Source: Melittangium boletus DSM 14713
GTDB lineage: Bacteria > Myxococcota > Myxococcia > Myxococcales > Myxococcaceae
Length of the DNA: 64,000 bases
Assembly (NCBI RefSeq): GCF_002305855.1
Contig: NZ_CP022163.1
Coordinates: forward strand, 1,488,292-1,552,291
Reading direction: 5' to 3'
The notes under the pieces: generated by a model
Told to the model about the DNA's origin: nothing
Database searches by the model: none
What the model saw: the letters and a program-made list of their open reading frames with translations, nothing else
Translations under genes and position numbers: made by a program
Shown: in pieces, positions 37,377 through 45,857 of the stretch
Numbering within the stretch: position 1 is the first letter of the stretch
How the letters are laid out: each line of letters begins with the position of its first letter

Positions 37377-38313
37377 GCCGCCGCCACGTGCCCTCCCCCT
37401 GGTGGAACTGGGGGGACTGGTGCTCGTCGCGCTCGTCTGCCTCGTCTTCCAGCTTCGGCTGCCGAGCCACTTCCCGTCCGAGTCCGACTACCGCACCGTG
37501 GCCGGCTGGCTGAGCGCCGAGGCTCGTCCGGGCGACGCGGTGCTGCTCTTCCCCTGGTGGACGGAGAAGGCCCGGCTCTATCTGCCTCCGGAGCTGCCGG
37601 TGTACGGCTACCTCGGCTCGGACGCGGACGCGCTGGGCGCGCACCCCCGGGTGTGGGTCCTCGGGCAGCCCGGCCTGCCGCGAGCGGATGAGTCGGGCTT
37701 CGAGGCCGCCTTCCTCCCTCGGCGCACCGCCGTGGGCGCACCCCGCCACGCGGGCCCCCTGGAGTTGACGCTGTACGAGAACGGCCGCTACCGGCCCCGG
37801 AGCTTCGTGGCCTCGGAGGCGTCCGCCCGGGCCCGGGTCTACCTGGAATCGCCGGATGGCACGCGGATCGACTGTCCCTTCGATGGACGTGTGCACCGCT
37901 GCCCGGGCCCTCCCCACCTGTACGTGGCCCCCGAGTGGCACGAGCTGTTCTACCAACCCCGCCACTGCCTGTGGATGCACCCCCCGGGCGGCCCGCAGCG
38001 GCTCGTCGCCGAGTTCGACGGGGTGCCCGGGGGCACGGAGCTGCGGCTCGAGGGGGGAATCATCTTCGAGCACGCCGCCGCCCGCGCGCCCCGCCTGAGC
38101 ATCACGCACCTGGGCGTGGACGACGCGCGGAGCCAGGAGCCGCTGATGTCCATCTCCGTTCCACCGGGACTCGAGGGCGTGCAGAAGACCTCGCGCGCCC
38201 TGCCCCCTGGCGAGCCTCGCACGGTGAAGGTGTGGGTCCAGGCGGACAACCCGGAATCGCGCCAGGTGTGCCTGGACGTCCTCGCGCTGGGCTCCCACGG
38301 GGAGAGGCCATGA
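37363..38313 (+). CDS. Hypothetical single-span membrane protein
   Basis: This is a 316-residue protein if the TTG at 37363, inside the 3' end of carG, is used; GTG at 37402 is the alternative. One N-terminal membrane segment (about residues 14-32, LGGLVLVALVCLVFQL) is followed by an exported domain with a DYRTVAGWLSAEARPGDAV segment, similar in style to the extra-membrane domains of glycosyltransferase partners. Four Cys lie around CPFDGRVHRCPG and later. It overlaps the next GT-C gene as ATGA, so the two probably act together. No family recognised. Confidence 0.65.
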   Translation: MPNPRPPPRALPLVELGGLVLVALVCLVFQLRLPSHFPSESDYRTVAGWLSAEARPGDAVLLFPWWTEKARLYLPPELPVYGYLGSDADALGAHPRVWVLGQPGLPRADESGFEAAFLPRRTAVGAPRHAGPLELTLYENGRYRPRSFVASEASARARVYLESPDGTRIDCPFDGRVHRCPGPPHLYVAPEWHELFYQPRHCLWMHPPGGPQRLVAEFDGVPGGTELRLEGGIIFEHAAARAPRLSITHLGVDDARSQEPLMSISVPPGLEGVQKTSRALPPGEPRTVKVWVQADNPESRQVCLDVLALGSHGERP

Positions 38314-40142
38314 CCCGAGGCCGCGCCGCGACACGCGAGGAGCGCTGGCTCGCCCTGGGCCTGTGGGCGCTGGCCTTCTGCGCGCTGTGGGCCACCGAGT
38401 CCGCCGTGGGCTTCACCCGCGACGAGAGCTTCTACTTCCACGCCGCCGAGGACTACGCGCGCTGGTTCCAACAGCTCGTGCGCGAGCCCGCGCGGGCGCT
38501 GACGGACGCGGCCATCGTGCGCGCCTGGGACTACAACCACGAGCACCCGGCGTTGATGAAGACGCTCTTCGGGCTGTCGCATCTGCTCTTCCACGACACG
38601 CTCGGGTGGATGCGCTCGGCCACGGCCTTCCGGCTGCCGGCCTTCGCCCTGGCGGCGCTCGTGCCCGCCCTCACCTTCCTGCTGGGCAGCGCGGTGTTCA
38701 GCCGCGCCGCGGGCCTCTTCGCCGCCCTCTCCTTCCTGCTCGTGCCCCGCCAGTACTTCAACGCGGAGCTGGCCTGCTTCGACATGCCCATCGCGGCCAT
38801 GTGGCTGCTGGTGGTCTACGCCTTCTGGCGCGCGCTGGAGGACCGCGACTGGGGCGTGCTGTGCGGCGTCTTCTTCGGTCTGGCCCTGTGCACCAAGCAC
38901 AACGCGCTCTTCCTCCCCTTCTGCCTCGCGCCCTTCGCCCTCTGGCGCGCGTGGACGAGCAGCGAGGCACAGCCCGCGGCGCGCACCGGGATGTGGCGGG
39001 TGCTCGGGCTGTTCGCCGCCGTGGCGGTGCTCTACGCGCTGCTCGTGGTGAGCCTCGGGCCCGAGGGCTTCCAGCGGAAGTTCTTCCTGCTCAGCCCGCA
39101 CACACTGCTCTTCGTGGCCCTGGCCGTGGGCTCGCTGGGCATGCTGCACGTGCTCAACACGGAGCATCCCGCCACGGCGCTCGCCCTGTTGCCCCTCGCG
39201 ACCATGGCGACATTCGGGCCCATCGTCTTCTACCTGCACTGGCCCTACCTCTGGCACGCCCCCGTGGATCGGACGGCCTGGTACCTCGTCTTCCACGCCA
39301 CCCACAACCACTACGCCTGGTTCTACCTGGGCACGCTCATGCGCGAGCCGCCCTTCCCCTGGTCCTACGTCGTGGTGAAGACGGCGCTCACCGTGCCCAC
39401 CAGCCTCTTCGTGCCCATGGCGACGGGCTGGAGCGTGCTCGCCGGACGCGGGCTCCTGAGCCTCTTCGCGCGCACGCGCGCCTGGGTCCGTCCTCCCACC
39501 GAAGCCGAGGTGCTGGTGGGCCTGCACGCCGTCGCCGCCCTGCTCATCATCAGCCCCCCGAGCGTGCCGCACTTCGGTGGCGTCAAGCACTGGCTGCCCT
39601 CGATGCCCTTCCTGGGCTTGCTCGCGGGCGTGGCGGTGACCCGGGGCTGCGAGGCCCTCACCGAGCGGCTGCGCGCGCGCTGGCCCCGCCTGCCGCTCGC
39701 GGCGGTGGCGGCGCCCGTGTTCGGGCTGGTGATGTTGCCCGCGCTCATCGCGCTCGTGCGCGTCTTCCCCTATGGGACGAGCTTCTACTCGGAGCTGGCG
39801 GGCGGCGTTCCGGGCGCGGCGTCCCTGGGGATGCAGCGCCAGTTCTGGTCGAGCAACGTGACGGCGGTGCTGCCGTGGATCAACGCGAACGCACCGCGAG
39901 GCGCCCGCGTCTTCCTGCACGAGGTGACGGGCTTCGCGTTCCAGGACTACCAGCGCGAGGGGATGCTGCGCGCGGACCTGCGCCCGGGGGGCCTCTTCGA
40001 CTCGGACATCGCGGCCTACCAGTACCATCAGGAGTTCCGCGAGCACGAGTTCGCCCTCTGGGGGGCCTATGGCACCCGGACTCCCGTCACCGGGCTCTAT
40101 CTGGACGAAACCCCCCAGGTCATCGTCTACCAGCGGCGCTGA
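38310..40142 (+). CDS. GT-C glycosyltransferase (PMT_2 / GT39-like)
   Basis: This is a 610-residue polytopic protein with about a dozen hydrophobic segments. The first loop carries GFTRDESFYFHAAEDYARWF, matching the acidic DE motif of PMT_2/ArnT enzymes, followed by the conserved NHEHPALMKTLFGLSH segment (HPP/HPA loop). Such enzymes use polyprenyl-phosphate sugars on the periplasmic face. The downstream domain ends VIVYQRR. It overlaps the preceding membrane protein gene by 4 bp; together with carD and carG the four genes are tightly packed. The acceptor could be a protein, lipid or glycan; this cannot be told from sequence. Confidence 0.83.
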   Translation: MTRGRAATREERWLALGLWALAFCALWATESAVGFTRDESFYFHAAEDYARWFQQLVREPARALTDAAIVRAWDYNHEHPALMKTLFGLSHLLFHDTLGWMRSATAFRLPAFALAALVPALTFLLGSAVFSRAAGLFAALSFLLVPRQYFNAELACFDMPIAAMWLLVVYAFWRALEDRDWGVLCGVFFGLALCTKHNALFLPFCLAPFALWRAWTSSEAQPAARTGMWRVLGLFAAVAVLYALLVVSLGPEGFQRKFFLLSPHTLLFVALAVGSLGMLHVLNTEHPATALALLPLATMATFGPIVFYLHWPYLWHAPVDRTAWYLVFHATHNHYAWFYLGTLMREPPFPWSYVVVKTALTVPTSLFVPMATGWSVLAGRGLLSLFARTRAWVRPPTEAEVLVGLHAVAALLIISPPSVPHFGGVKHWLPSMPFLGLLAGVAVTRGCEALTERLRARWPRLPLAAVAAPVFGLVMLPALIALVRVFPYGTSFYSELAGGVPGAASLGMQRQFWSSNVTAVLPWINANAPRGARVFLHEVTGFAFQDYQREGMLRADLRPGGLFDSDIAAYQYHQEFREHEFALWGAYGTRTPVTGLYLDETPQVIVYQRR

Positions 40143-40283
40143 CGCCCTCCCTCGCGGCCCCGGGCCGGTATGACGCACGGAGTCTGTTCACGCTCGGACG
40201 AGGAGGCATTTCGCCCACGAAAGCGCTGGCGTTCCAGGGCGGGTTTTCCCTCAGAATCGGGAGAACCAGCTCCAGGAGGGCGC

Positions 40284-40862
40284 ATGACGCGGTGGATGTG
40301 GGCCGTGATGATGGTGGCACTGGGTACGGCGGGCTGTCCTCAGGAGCAGAAGCCGGTGGGGGCCGCTCGCGCGGAGGTCAAGTCACTCGGGGGCTCCACG
40401 GTGGAGTTCATCCCCAAGGACACCCAGCACCCCTATTGCCTGCTCTACACGGTGTCCGAGAAGGGCATCATCCGGCAATTGACGATGACGCGGGAGAACC
40501 GCTCCATCCGCTGCGAGGCCGGCAAGCGCATCTACAACTCCAGCTTCCGGATTCCGCTCGAGGAGGGAAAGGTGCGCGCCTACATCTTCTTCTCGGACCA
40601 GCGCATCCAGGCGGGCTCGGTGGCGCAGCAGCTCTATGATCTGCGCGACAAGCCGCGCGTGTCGGCCATGGACTTCCGGCTGCCGGGCTCGGTGGCGGTG
40701 GAGATGCTGGAGTTCACCCCGCAGCCAGGAGGCGAGCCCGTCCCCGGAGCCGTGGTGGGCACGACGGACCTGAGCGACAACCTGGAGGGCGCGGAGCCCG
40801 AGGCGGAAGAGCCCGGACTGCAGCTCGCGCCGACGGACGCGGGAACGACTCCCCCGCGCTAG
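40284..40862 (+). CDS. Putative lipoprotein, function unknown
   Basis: This 192-residue exported protein has the signal peptide MTRWMWAVMMVALGTAGC with a lipobox (LGTAGC). The mature part has two Cys (HPYCLL and SIRCEAG) that may pair, beta-like stretches and an acidic, Pro-rich C-terminal tail (about residues 150-192). The start ATG has a strong AGGAGGG. No known family was recognised. It is convergent with the receiver/XRE pair. Confidence 0.68.
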   Translation: MTRWMWAVMMVALGTAGCPQEQKPVGAARAEVKSLGGSTVEFIPKDTQHPYCLLYTVSEKGIIRQLTMTRENRSIRCEAGKRIYNSSFRIPLEEGKVRAYIFFSDQRIQAGSVAQQLYDLRDKPRVSAMDFRLPGSVAVEMLEFTPQPGGEPVPGAVVGTTDLSDNLEGAEPEAEEPGLQLAPTDAGTTPPR

Positions 40863-40871
40863 CGGTCGTCG

Positions 40872-41234
40872 TCAGGGCGAACCCGCCAACTGGTGCACCA
40901 GCTCGACGAGCGCGAACAGCTCGAAGGGCTTGCGCAACGAGGCCGTGAGGTCGGCGTGCTTCACATCCGCGCCGCTCATGGCCACCAGCGGCACATCCCG
41001 GAGCGAGGGTGTCGAGCGCAGCCGCTTGATGAACTCCTCCCCGCTCAACCGGGGCATGAAGAAGTCGAGCAGCACCAGGGAGGGCTTCCCGCCTCCAGAC
41101 AACCAGTCGAGCGCGGCCACACCATCGGCCGCGCACACGACCTGGAAGCCCTCCTCGATGAGCAACTCCTCGATGACTGTCCGCAAGTCGATTTCATCCT
41201 CGACGAGCAACACGACTCGGGGTGGTCCCGTCAT
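40872..41234 (-). CDS. Single-domain response regulator
   Basis: This 120-residue protein consists only of a receiver domain: VVLLVEDEIDLRTV (acidic pocket), phosphoacceptor Asp57 in LVLLDFFMP, the switch Ser in LVAMSGAD and Lys in LRKPFE. There is no output domain, so it must act through a partner. The ATG overlaps the stop of the upstream XRE gene by 4 bp, which makes that DNA-binding protein the obvious candidate partner. Confidence 0.85.
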   Translation of the reverse strand: MTGPPRVVLLVEDEIDLRTVIEELLIEEGFQVVCAADGVAALDWLSGGGKPSLVLLDFFMPRLSGEEFIKRLRSTPSLRDVPLVAMSGADVKHADLTASLRKPFELFALVELVHQLAGSP

Positions 41235-41566
41235 TTCTCCTCGAACATCGCATGGATGACGCGCCAGGCGAGCTGCACTTCCCTGCCCGACAATCGGGCG
41301 AGGAAATCACAGATTTCCGCGACCCGATCCGGCTTCTCCCTGCCAAAACCGTGGAAGAGAGTCTTCAAGGACAAGTCCAGACCGCCTGACAGCTTGTTGA
41401 GGGTTTCAAGAGAAGGAGAGAACCCGCCGCGTTCGATGCGCCGGATGGCATCGACGGACAGCTCACTGCGCTCGGCGAGTTGTTCCTGGGTCAGTTTTCG
41501 TGAATTCCGGAGGCGCTTCACATGGCTACCGAACCGCCCCGACAGGATGGCTTTCTCATTGTCCAT
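41231..41566 (-). CDS. XRE-family DNA-binding protein
   Basis: This 111-residue protein has a Cro/C1-type helix-turn-helix (about residues 16-70: HVKRLRNSRKLTQEQLAERSELSVDAIRRIER split across two helices) and a helical C-terminal part (VAEICDFLARLSGREVQLAWRVIHAMF) that may form dimers. ATG at 41566 is chosen; an upstream GTG would add nine residues without support. It is translationally coupled to the single-domain receiver, mirroring the fused receiver-XRE protein at 6719-7312 as two polypeptides. Confidence 0.82.
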   Translation of the reverse strand: MDNEKAILSGRFGSHVKRLRNSRKLTQEQLAERSELSVDAIRRIERGGFSPSLETLNKLSGGLDLSLKTLFHGFGREKPDRVAEICDFLARLSGREVQLAWRVIHAMFEEK

Positions 41567-41654
41567 AAGCGCGGCCGGTAATCTTGTGGCCACCGACCGC
41601 GCTGTGAAGTGAGTATGTTCGGGGTTGGAACGTGCATTGGCTCCCAGGGCGGGC

Positions 41655-42839
41655 CTAGTACGATTCTCGAATCATCGCGAGTAGGTCATCCTGGGTGCAC
41701 GGGCGAGGATTACCCCGATGCGAAGCGTCCTGGAAGGCCTTATCCGCGATGCGTTCCAGGTCCTTCTCCTGTACGCCCACATCCCTCAGACGCGCCGGAA
41801 TACCGATAGTGGCGTTGAGCTTGCGCACGCGCTCGACGGCGTTGGCGGCGAGCACTTCCTCGCGCGAGTGGGAGGTGTCACCCATGGCCACGGCCACGCG
41901 CGCCAGCCGCGCCGTGCACACCGGGCGGTTGAACTCCATGACCACGGGCAGGACGATGGCGTTGGCGAGGCCATGGTGCACACCGGACGTCGGCGTGAGC
42001 GCATGGGCCAGCGCGTGGCACGCCCCGAGCCCCTTCTGGAAGGCCATGGCGCCCTGCATGGCGGCCACCATCATGTCCGTGCGCGCCAGGAGGCTCTTCC
42101 CGTCGGCCACGGCGGTGGGCAGCGAGCGCGCCACGCGGGCGATGCCGTCGATGGACACCGCGTCCGCCAGGGGGTGGAAGCCGTTGGACAGGTAGGCCTC
42201 CAAGCAGTGCGTGAAGGCGTCCATGCCCGTGGCCGCGGTGGGCCCGGGCGGCAGGCCCAGCGTCAGCTCGGGGTCGCAGATGGCCGCCTTGGGCATGAGG
42301 AACGGGCTGAAGATGACCGTCTTGCGGCCCGTGTCCGACAGCGTCGCCACGCCCGAGCGGCTCACCTCCGAGCCCGTGCCCGCGGTGGTGGGAATGGCGA
42401 TGAGCGGCGGCATGTTGTCGCGCACGAACTGGTCGCCTCCCGTCGCGTCGTCGTAGCGCGACAGGGGCGGCTCGTGCGTGGCGAGCACCTGCACGAGCTT
42501 GGCCGCGTCCAGCGGACTGCCCCCGCCAATGGCGATGATGCCGTCGCACCCGTTCTGGCGGTACGCCTCCAGCCCCGCGAAGGCATCGTGCTCGGTGGGA
42601 TCCGGCTTGACCTGCTCGAAGGAGGCGTACGCCACGCCCGCGGCCTTGAGCACGTCGTACAGGCGCTGCACGAGCCCCGCCTTCACCACGCCTCCGTCCG
42701 TCATCACCAACGGACGCGTCATGTTCAGCCGTGCCACCTGGGCGGGCACGCGCTGGAGCGCCCCGGCCCCGAAGACGACCTTCGTGGGCCAGGACATCTC
42801 GGTGATGCGCGGTTCACTCGGCAAGTCGAAGGGTTTCAT
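41655..42839 (-). CDS. Iron-containing alcohol dehydrogenase
   Basis: This 394-residue group III (Fe-ADH) enzyme shows KVVFGAGALQRVP, the NAD(P) loop IAIGGGSPLDAAKLVQ, PTTAGTGSEVSR, and the metal ligands in GMDAFTHCLEAYLS and GACHALAHALTPTSGVHHG (Asp and three His of the family pattern). The length is normal. It is oriented with the glutamine-synthetase-like gene 16 nt upstream, so a joint role in an amine or aldehyde pathway is likely, for example interconverting a hydroxy acid or alcohol and its semialdehyde. The substrate is not evident. Confidence 0.88.
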   Translation of the reverse strand: MKPFDLPSEPRITEMSWPTKVVFGAGALQRVPAQVARLNMTRPLVMTDGGVVKAGLVQRLYDVLKAAGVAYASFEQVKPDPTEHDAFAGLEAYRQNGCDGIIAIGGGSPLDAAKLVQVLATHEPPLSRYDDATGGDQFVRDNMPPLIAIPTTAGTGSEVSRSGVATLSDTGRKTVIFSPFLMPKAAICDPELTLGLPPGPTAATGMDAFTHCLEAYLSNGFHPLADAVSIDGIARVARSLPTAVADGKSLLARTDMMVAAMQGAMAFQKGLGACHALAHALTPTSGVHHGLANAIVLPVVMEFNRPVCTARLARVAVAMGDTSHSREEVLAANAVERVRKLNATIGIPARLRDVGVQEKDLERIADKAFQDASHRGNPRPCTQDDLLAMIRESY

Positions 42840-42855
42840 GGTGGTTCTCGTTCTC

Positions 42856-44328
42856 CTAGATGAGCTCCATATAGCGCTCGAGCTCCCAATTCGTCACGGC
42901 GCGCTCGTACTGACGCGCTTCCCACTCGCGCGTGCGCACGAAGTGGTCCACGAACTCCTCGCCCAGGATCTGCCGGGCACGCTCGGACCGCTTGAGCAGC
43001 GCCACCGCCTCCTTGAGCGTGCGCGGCAGCGGGGGCGCCTCGGAGGCGTAGCCATTGCCCGCGCACATCTCGGGCGGCTCCACCTCGTTCTCGATGCCCC
43101 ACAGCCCAGCGGCCAGGCTCGCCGCCATGCCGAGATAGGCGTTCATGTCCGCGCCCGTCTGCCGGTACTCCAGGCGCATGGACTTGGGGCTGTCGCCAAT
43201 CACGCGCACCGCGGTGGTGCGGTTCTCCCGGCCCCACGTCGCCGTGACGGGCGCCCACGTGTTCTCCACGCTGCGCTTGTAGCTGTTGATGGTGGGCCAG
43301 TAGAGCGCCGTCAGCTCCGGCATCAGCTCCATCTGCCCGCCGATGTAGTGGCGCATCGTCTGGCTCATGCCGTCCTGCGCGTCGGAGTCGTGGAAGACGT
43401 TCTCCTCCTCCTTCGTCGACCACAGCGACTGGTGGATGTGCCCCGAGCAGCCGGGCAGCTTCGGATCCACCTTCGCCATGAAGCAGGCGGTGAGCCCGTG
43501 GCGCGCGCAGATCTCCTTGACCGCCGTCTTGAAGAGCACCGCCTTGTCCGCGATCTTCTCCAGCGTGTCGTAGCGGATGGCCGCCTCGAAGACGCCCGGT
43601 CCGGTCTCCGTATGGAAGCCCTCCAGCTCCACGCCGAAGTCACGGCAGCCGTTGATGATGGCATGCACGAGCGGCGCGTTGAGCGACGTGCGCAGCCACG
43701 AGTAGCCGAACATGCCGGGCGTCAGGGGCGTGAGCTGGGTGTAGCCCTTGTCCTTGAGCGACTGCGGCGTCTCCTTGAAGATGAAGAACTCGTACTCGGC
43801 GCCGAACTTGGGCACGTACCCCATGTCACGCGCGCGCTGGCCAATCTTCTGCAGGAGCTGGCGAGGACTCGGCTCGAAGGGCGAACCGTCCGGGTGGACG
43901 AAGTCCAGCAGGAAGGCGGCCGTGTCCGGCTCCCAGGGGATGATGCGCGCGGAGCTCGTGTCCACGCGGCACATGCCGTCCGGGTAGCCCGTGTGCCAGC
44001 CCGTCACCTTCGTGTTGTCGAGCAGCTCGTCCGCGATGTCCCAGCCGAACACCACGTCACAGAAGCCCATGCCGCTCTTACAGGCGGAGAAGAACTTCTC
44101 GACCGAGACGTATTTGCCGCGCCACACGCCGTCCAGGTCCACCGCGCCCAGCTTCACCTGCCGGACGCCCTTCTGCTCGAACCACTTGAGCAGCACGTCC
44201 GTCCCCGAGGGAACGCGTCCCAGGGGTCTGCCCGTGTCACCGCGCTCCTTCTCCTTGTCCTTCGCGCGCGCCCGCCGGCTCGCGGGGGATGGCAACGTGA
44301 TGACTTTCGCCTTGGAACGACTCGCCAT
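42856..44328 (-). CDS. Glutamine-synthetase-like gamma-glutamyl ligase (PuuA-like)
   Basis: This is a 490-residue protein of the glutamine synthetase fold. It shows GAVDLDGVWRGKYVS at the N-terminal beta-grasp, FGAEYEFFIF and VELEGFHTETGPGVFE (metal-binding Glu), GCSGHIHQSLW and RVIGDSPKSMRLEYRQTGADMNAYL. It looks more like gamma-glutamylpolyamine or gamma-glutamylethanolamide synthetases than GlnA: there is no C-terminal adenylylation Tyr motif (NLYDLP), and neighbours are a class I glutamine amidotransferase and an alcohol dehydrogenase, as in the Puu pathway. ATG at 44328 has AAGGAAGAGG just upstream and is preferred to the ATG at 44355. Confidence 0.85.
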   Translation of the reverse strand: MASRSKAKVITLPSPASRRARAKDKEKERGDTGRPLGRVPSGTDVLLKWFEQKGVRQVKLGAVDLDGVWRGKYVSVEKFFSACKSGMGFCDVVFGWDIADELLDNTKVTGWHTGYPDGMCRVDTSSARIIPWEPDTAAFLLDFVHPDGSPFEPSPRQLLQKIGQRARDMGYVPKFGAEYEFFIFKETPQSLKDKGYTQLTPLTPGMFGYSWLRTSLNAPLVHAIINGCRDFGVELEGFHTETGPGVFEAAIRYDTLEKIADKAVLFKTAVKEICARHGLTACFMAKVDPKLPGCSGHIHQSLWSTKEEENVFHDSDAQDGMSQTMRHYIGGQMELMPELTALYWPTINSYKRSVENTWAPVTATWGRENRTTAVRVIGDSPKSMRLEYRQTGADMNAYLGMAASLAAGLWGIENEVEPPEMCAGNGYASEAPPLPRTLKEAVALLKRSERARQILGEEFVDHFVRTREWEARQYERAVTNWELERYMELI

Positions 44329-44602
44329 TGGCCTCTTCCTTTTCCCGACGCCCATTCAGAAAGTGCCCCTTGTGTCGGCTTCACCAGTTGTCCGGGACGC
44401 GTCATTCCTCCCGGGGATCCACACCTCGCCCCTTGATGCGCAGCTTGAACGCGGACTGCCTTGGCGAGAGTGTACGAGCGTAGACCATCTCTGTTCGTCG
44501 GAATCCCAGATGGCGCGCCCGAAGTGGACGGACGTCAACACAAGCGGCAGACGAACGTAGGGGATGCCCGGAGCCGCGGCAACCCGACCTGGAGCGATAC
44601 CA

Positions 44603-45340
44603 ATGAAGAACGTTCTCCTGTTGAAAGCCGGCGATGCGGCCCGGCCCGTGCAACTGAGTGTGGGGGATTACGAGCACTGGTTCGTCGAGTCGCTCGCGCC
44701 CGGAGGGTGCCGCTTCGACATCCTCCATGCCCACCGCGACGCGCCCCTGCCCTCCAGCACCACCGGCTACGACGCGGTGATGATGACCGGCTCGCCCCTG
44801 TCCGTGACGCAGCTGGAGCCCTGGATGGAGCGCGCCGCGGACTTCATGTTGAACGCGGCGGCCCGGGGCACGCCGGTGCTCGGGGTGTGCTTTGGGCATC
44901 AACTGCTCGCCCATGCCCATGGGGCGCGGGTGGTGCGCAACACCGAGGGCCGGGAGATTGGCACCGTGGAGGTGCGCCTGACGCCGGAGGGGCGGGAGGA
45001 TCCCCTCTTCGAGGGGCTGCCCGGCTCCTTCGCCGTCCAGGCCACCCACGAGGACATCGTCGAGCGGGCGCCGGAAGGGGCCACGGTGTTGGCGGGCAAC
45101 GCGAACACCGCCGTGCAGGCGCTCGCCTTCGGGCCCCGCATCCGCGGCGTGCAGTTCCACCCCGAGGTGCACCCGGCCGCCATGCGGGCGCTCATCCTCG
45201 CGCGGGCGGAGAAGCTGGAGGCCGAGGCCGCCAGCCGGGGGTTCGCACCTGGCGAGCGCGTGCCCCGGCTCCTGGCGGGAATCCTGCCCACCACCGCCGG
45301 GCAGACGCTCCTGCGAAACTTCGTGGAGCGGTTCACCTGA
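44603..45340 (+). CDS. Class I glutamine amidotransferase domain protein
   Basis: This 245-residue stand-alone GATase is of the GuaA-N/PuuD-like type. The catalytic triad is visible: Cys96 in GVCFGHQLLA, and His and Glu in VQFHPEVHP. TGSPLSV is the oxyanion-loop region. It has no synthetase domain, so it may hydrolyse gamma-glutamyl compounds, as PuuD does for gamma-glutamyl-GABA, rather than feed ammonia to a partner. It is divergent from the PuuA-like ligase, with 274 bp between the two start codons. The start ATG at 44603 is preferred to 44564 because the fold begins at MKNVLLL. Confidence 0.84.
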   Translation: MKNVLLLKAGDAARPVQLSVGDYEHWFVESLAPGGCRFDILHAHRDAPLPSSTTGYDAVMMTGSPLSVTQLEPWMERAADFMLNAAARGTPVLGVCFGHQLLAHAHGARVVRNTEGREIGTVEVRLTPEGREDPLFEGLPGSFAVQATHEDIVERAPEGATVLAGNANTAVQALAFGPRIRGVQFHPEVHPAAMRALILARAEKLEAEAASRGFAPGERVPRLLAGILPTTAGQTLLRNFVERFT

Positions 45341-45366
45341 GGGCGCGGCTGGGGTAGGACTCTCCC

Positions 45367-45825
45367 ATGGCGTCGCGCTGGGACTACCTCTTCGAAACCA
45401 AGCCGGTTCCCATGATGGACCACCTCCTGGAGGAAGTGGCCAAGCTGCTGGCCAAGGATCTCCAGCAGTGGCCACCTCCGGTGCAGGAGATCGACCTGGA
45501 CGTGGGCGGCCAGTTCGCCCCCCTGTTCACCGAGCCGACCCCCCGCCCCGCCGAGGCCGTCTATGACGAGGCGCTGCGGCTGACGCGCTGGGAGCTGGAG
45601 CGGGAATTGGAGGCGTACGACGACTACATGCGCAACAAGCGCTACCAGGCCCGGGGACTGGCGCCCACGGATCGGCTGCCCCTGTTGCTGCTCAACCGAT
45701 GGCTCGTGGACCAGATGCTGGGACTGGGCGAGGCCACCGAGGGCCGGGTGAACCGCCGGCTGATGCTCAAGTGCCTGGAGCGGCTGGAAGCCCGCAGGCG
45801 GCTCATCCAGGGGCCCACCGCTTGA
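45367..45825 (+). CDS. Hypothetical protein
   Basis: This 152-residue soluble, mostly helical protein is rich in Leu, Arg and Glu, with no signal peptide, membrane segment or Cys. There is a conspicuous helix LTRWELERELEAYDDYMRNKRY in the middle (shown in part) and a basic C-terminal helix (CLERLEARRRLIQ). It sits 26 nt after the amidotransferase gene and 32 nt before the AI-2E family permease gene, all co-oriented. No family was recognised. Confidence 0.6.
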   Translation: MASRWDYLFETKPVPMMDHLLEEVAKLLAKDLQQWPPPVQEIDLDVGGQFAPLFTEPTPRPAEAVYDEALRLTRWELERELEAYDDYMRNKRYQARGLAPTDRLPLLLLNRWLVDQMLGLGEATEGRVNRRLMLKCLERLEARRRLIQGPTA

Positions 45826-45857
45826 GACCCAACGCCCCCTCTGCCATAAGCCGCGCC

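Noticed and set aside
44356..44602. A possible 61-codon minus-strand gene between the PuuA-like and amidotransferase genes
   Set aside because: No motif, no clear ribosome-binding site, and it sits in the divergent promoter region. I see no strong promoter boxes there either.
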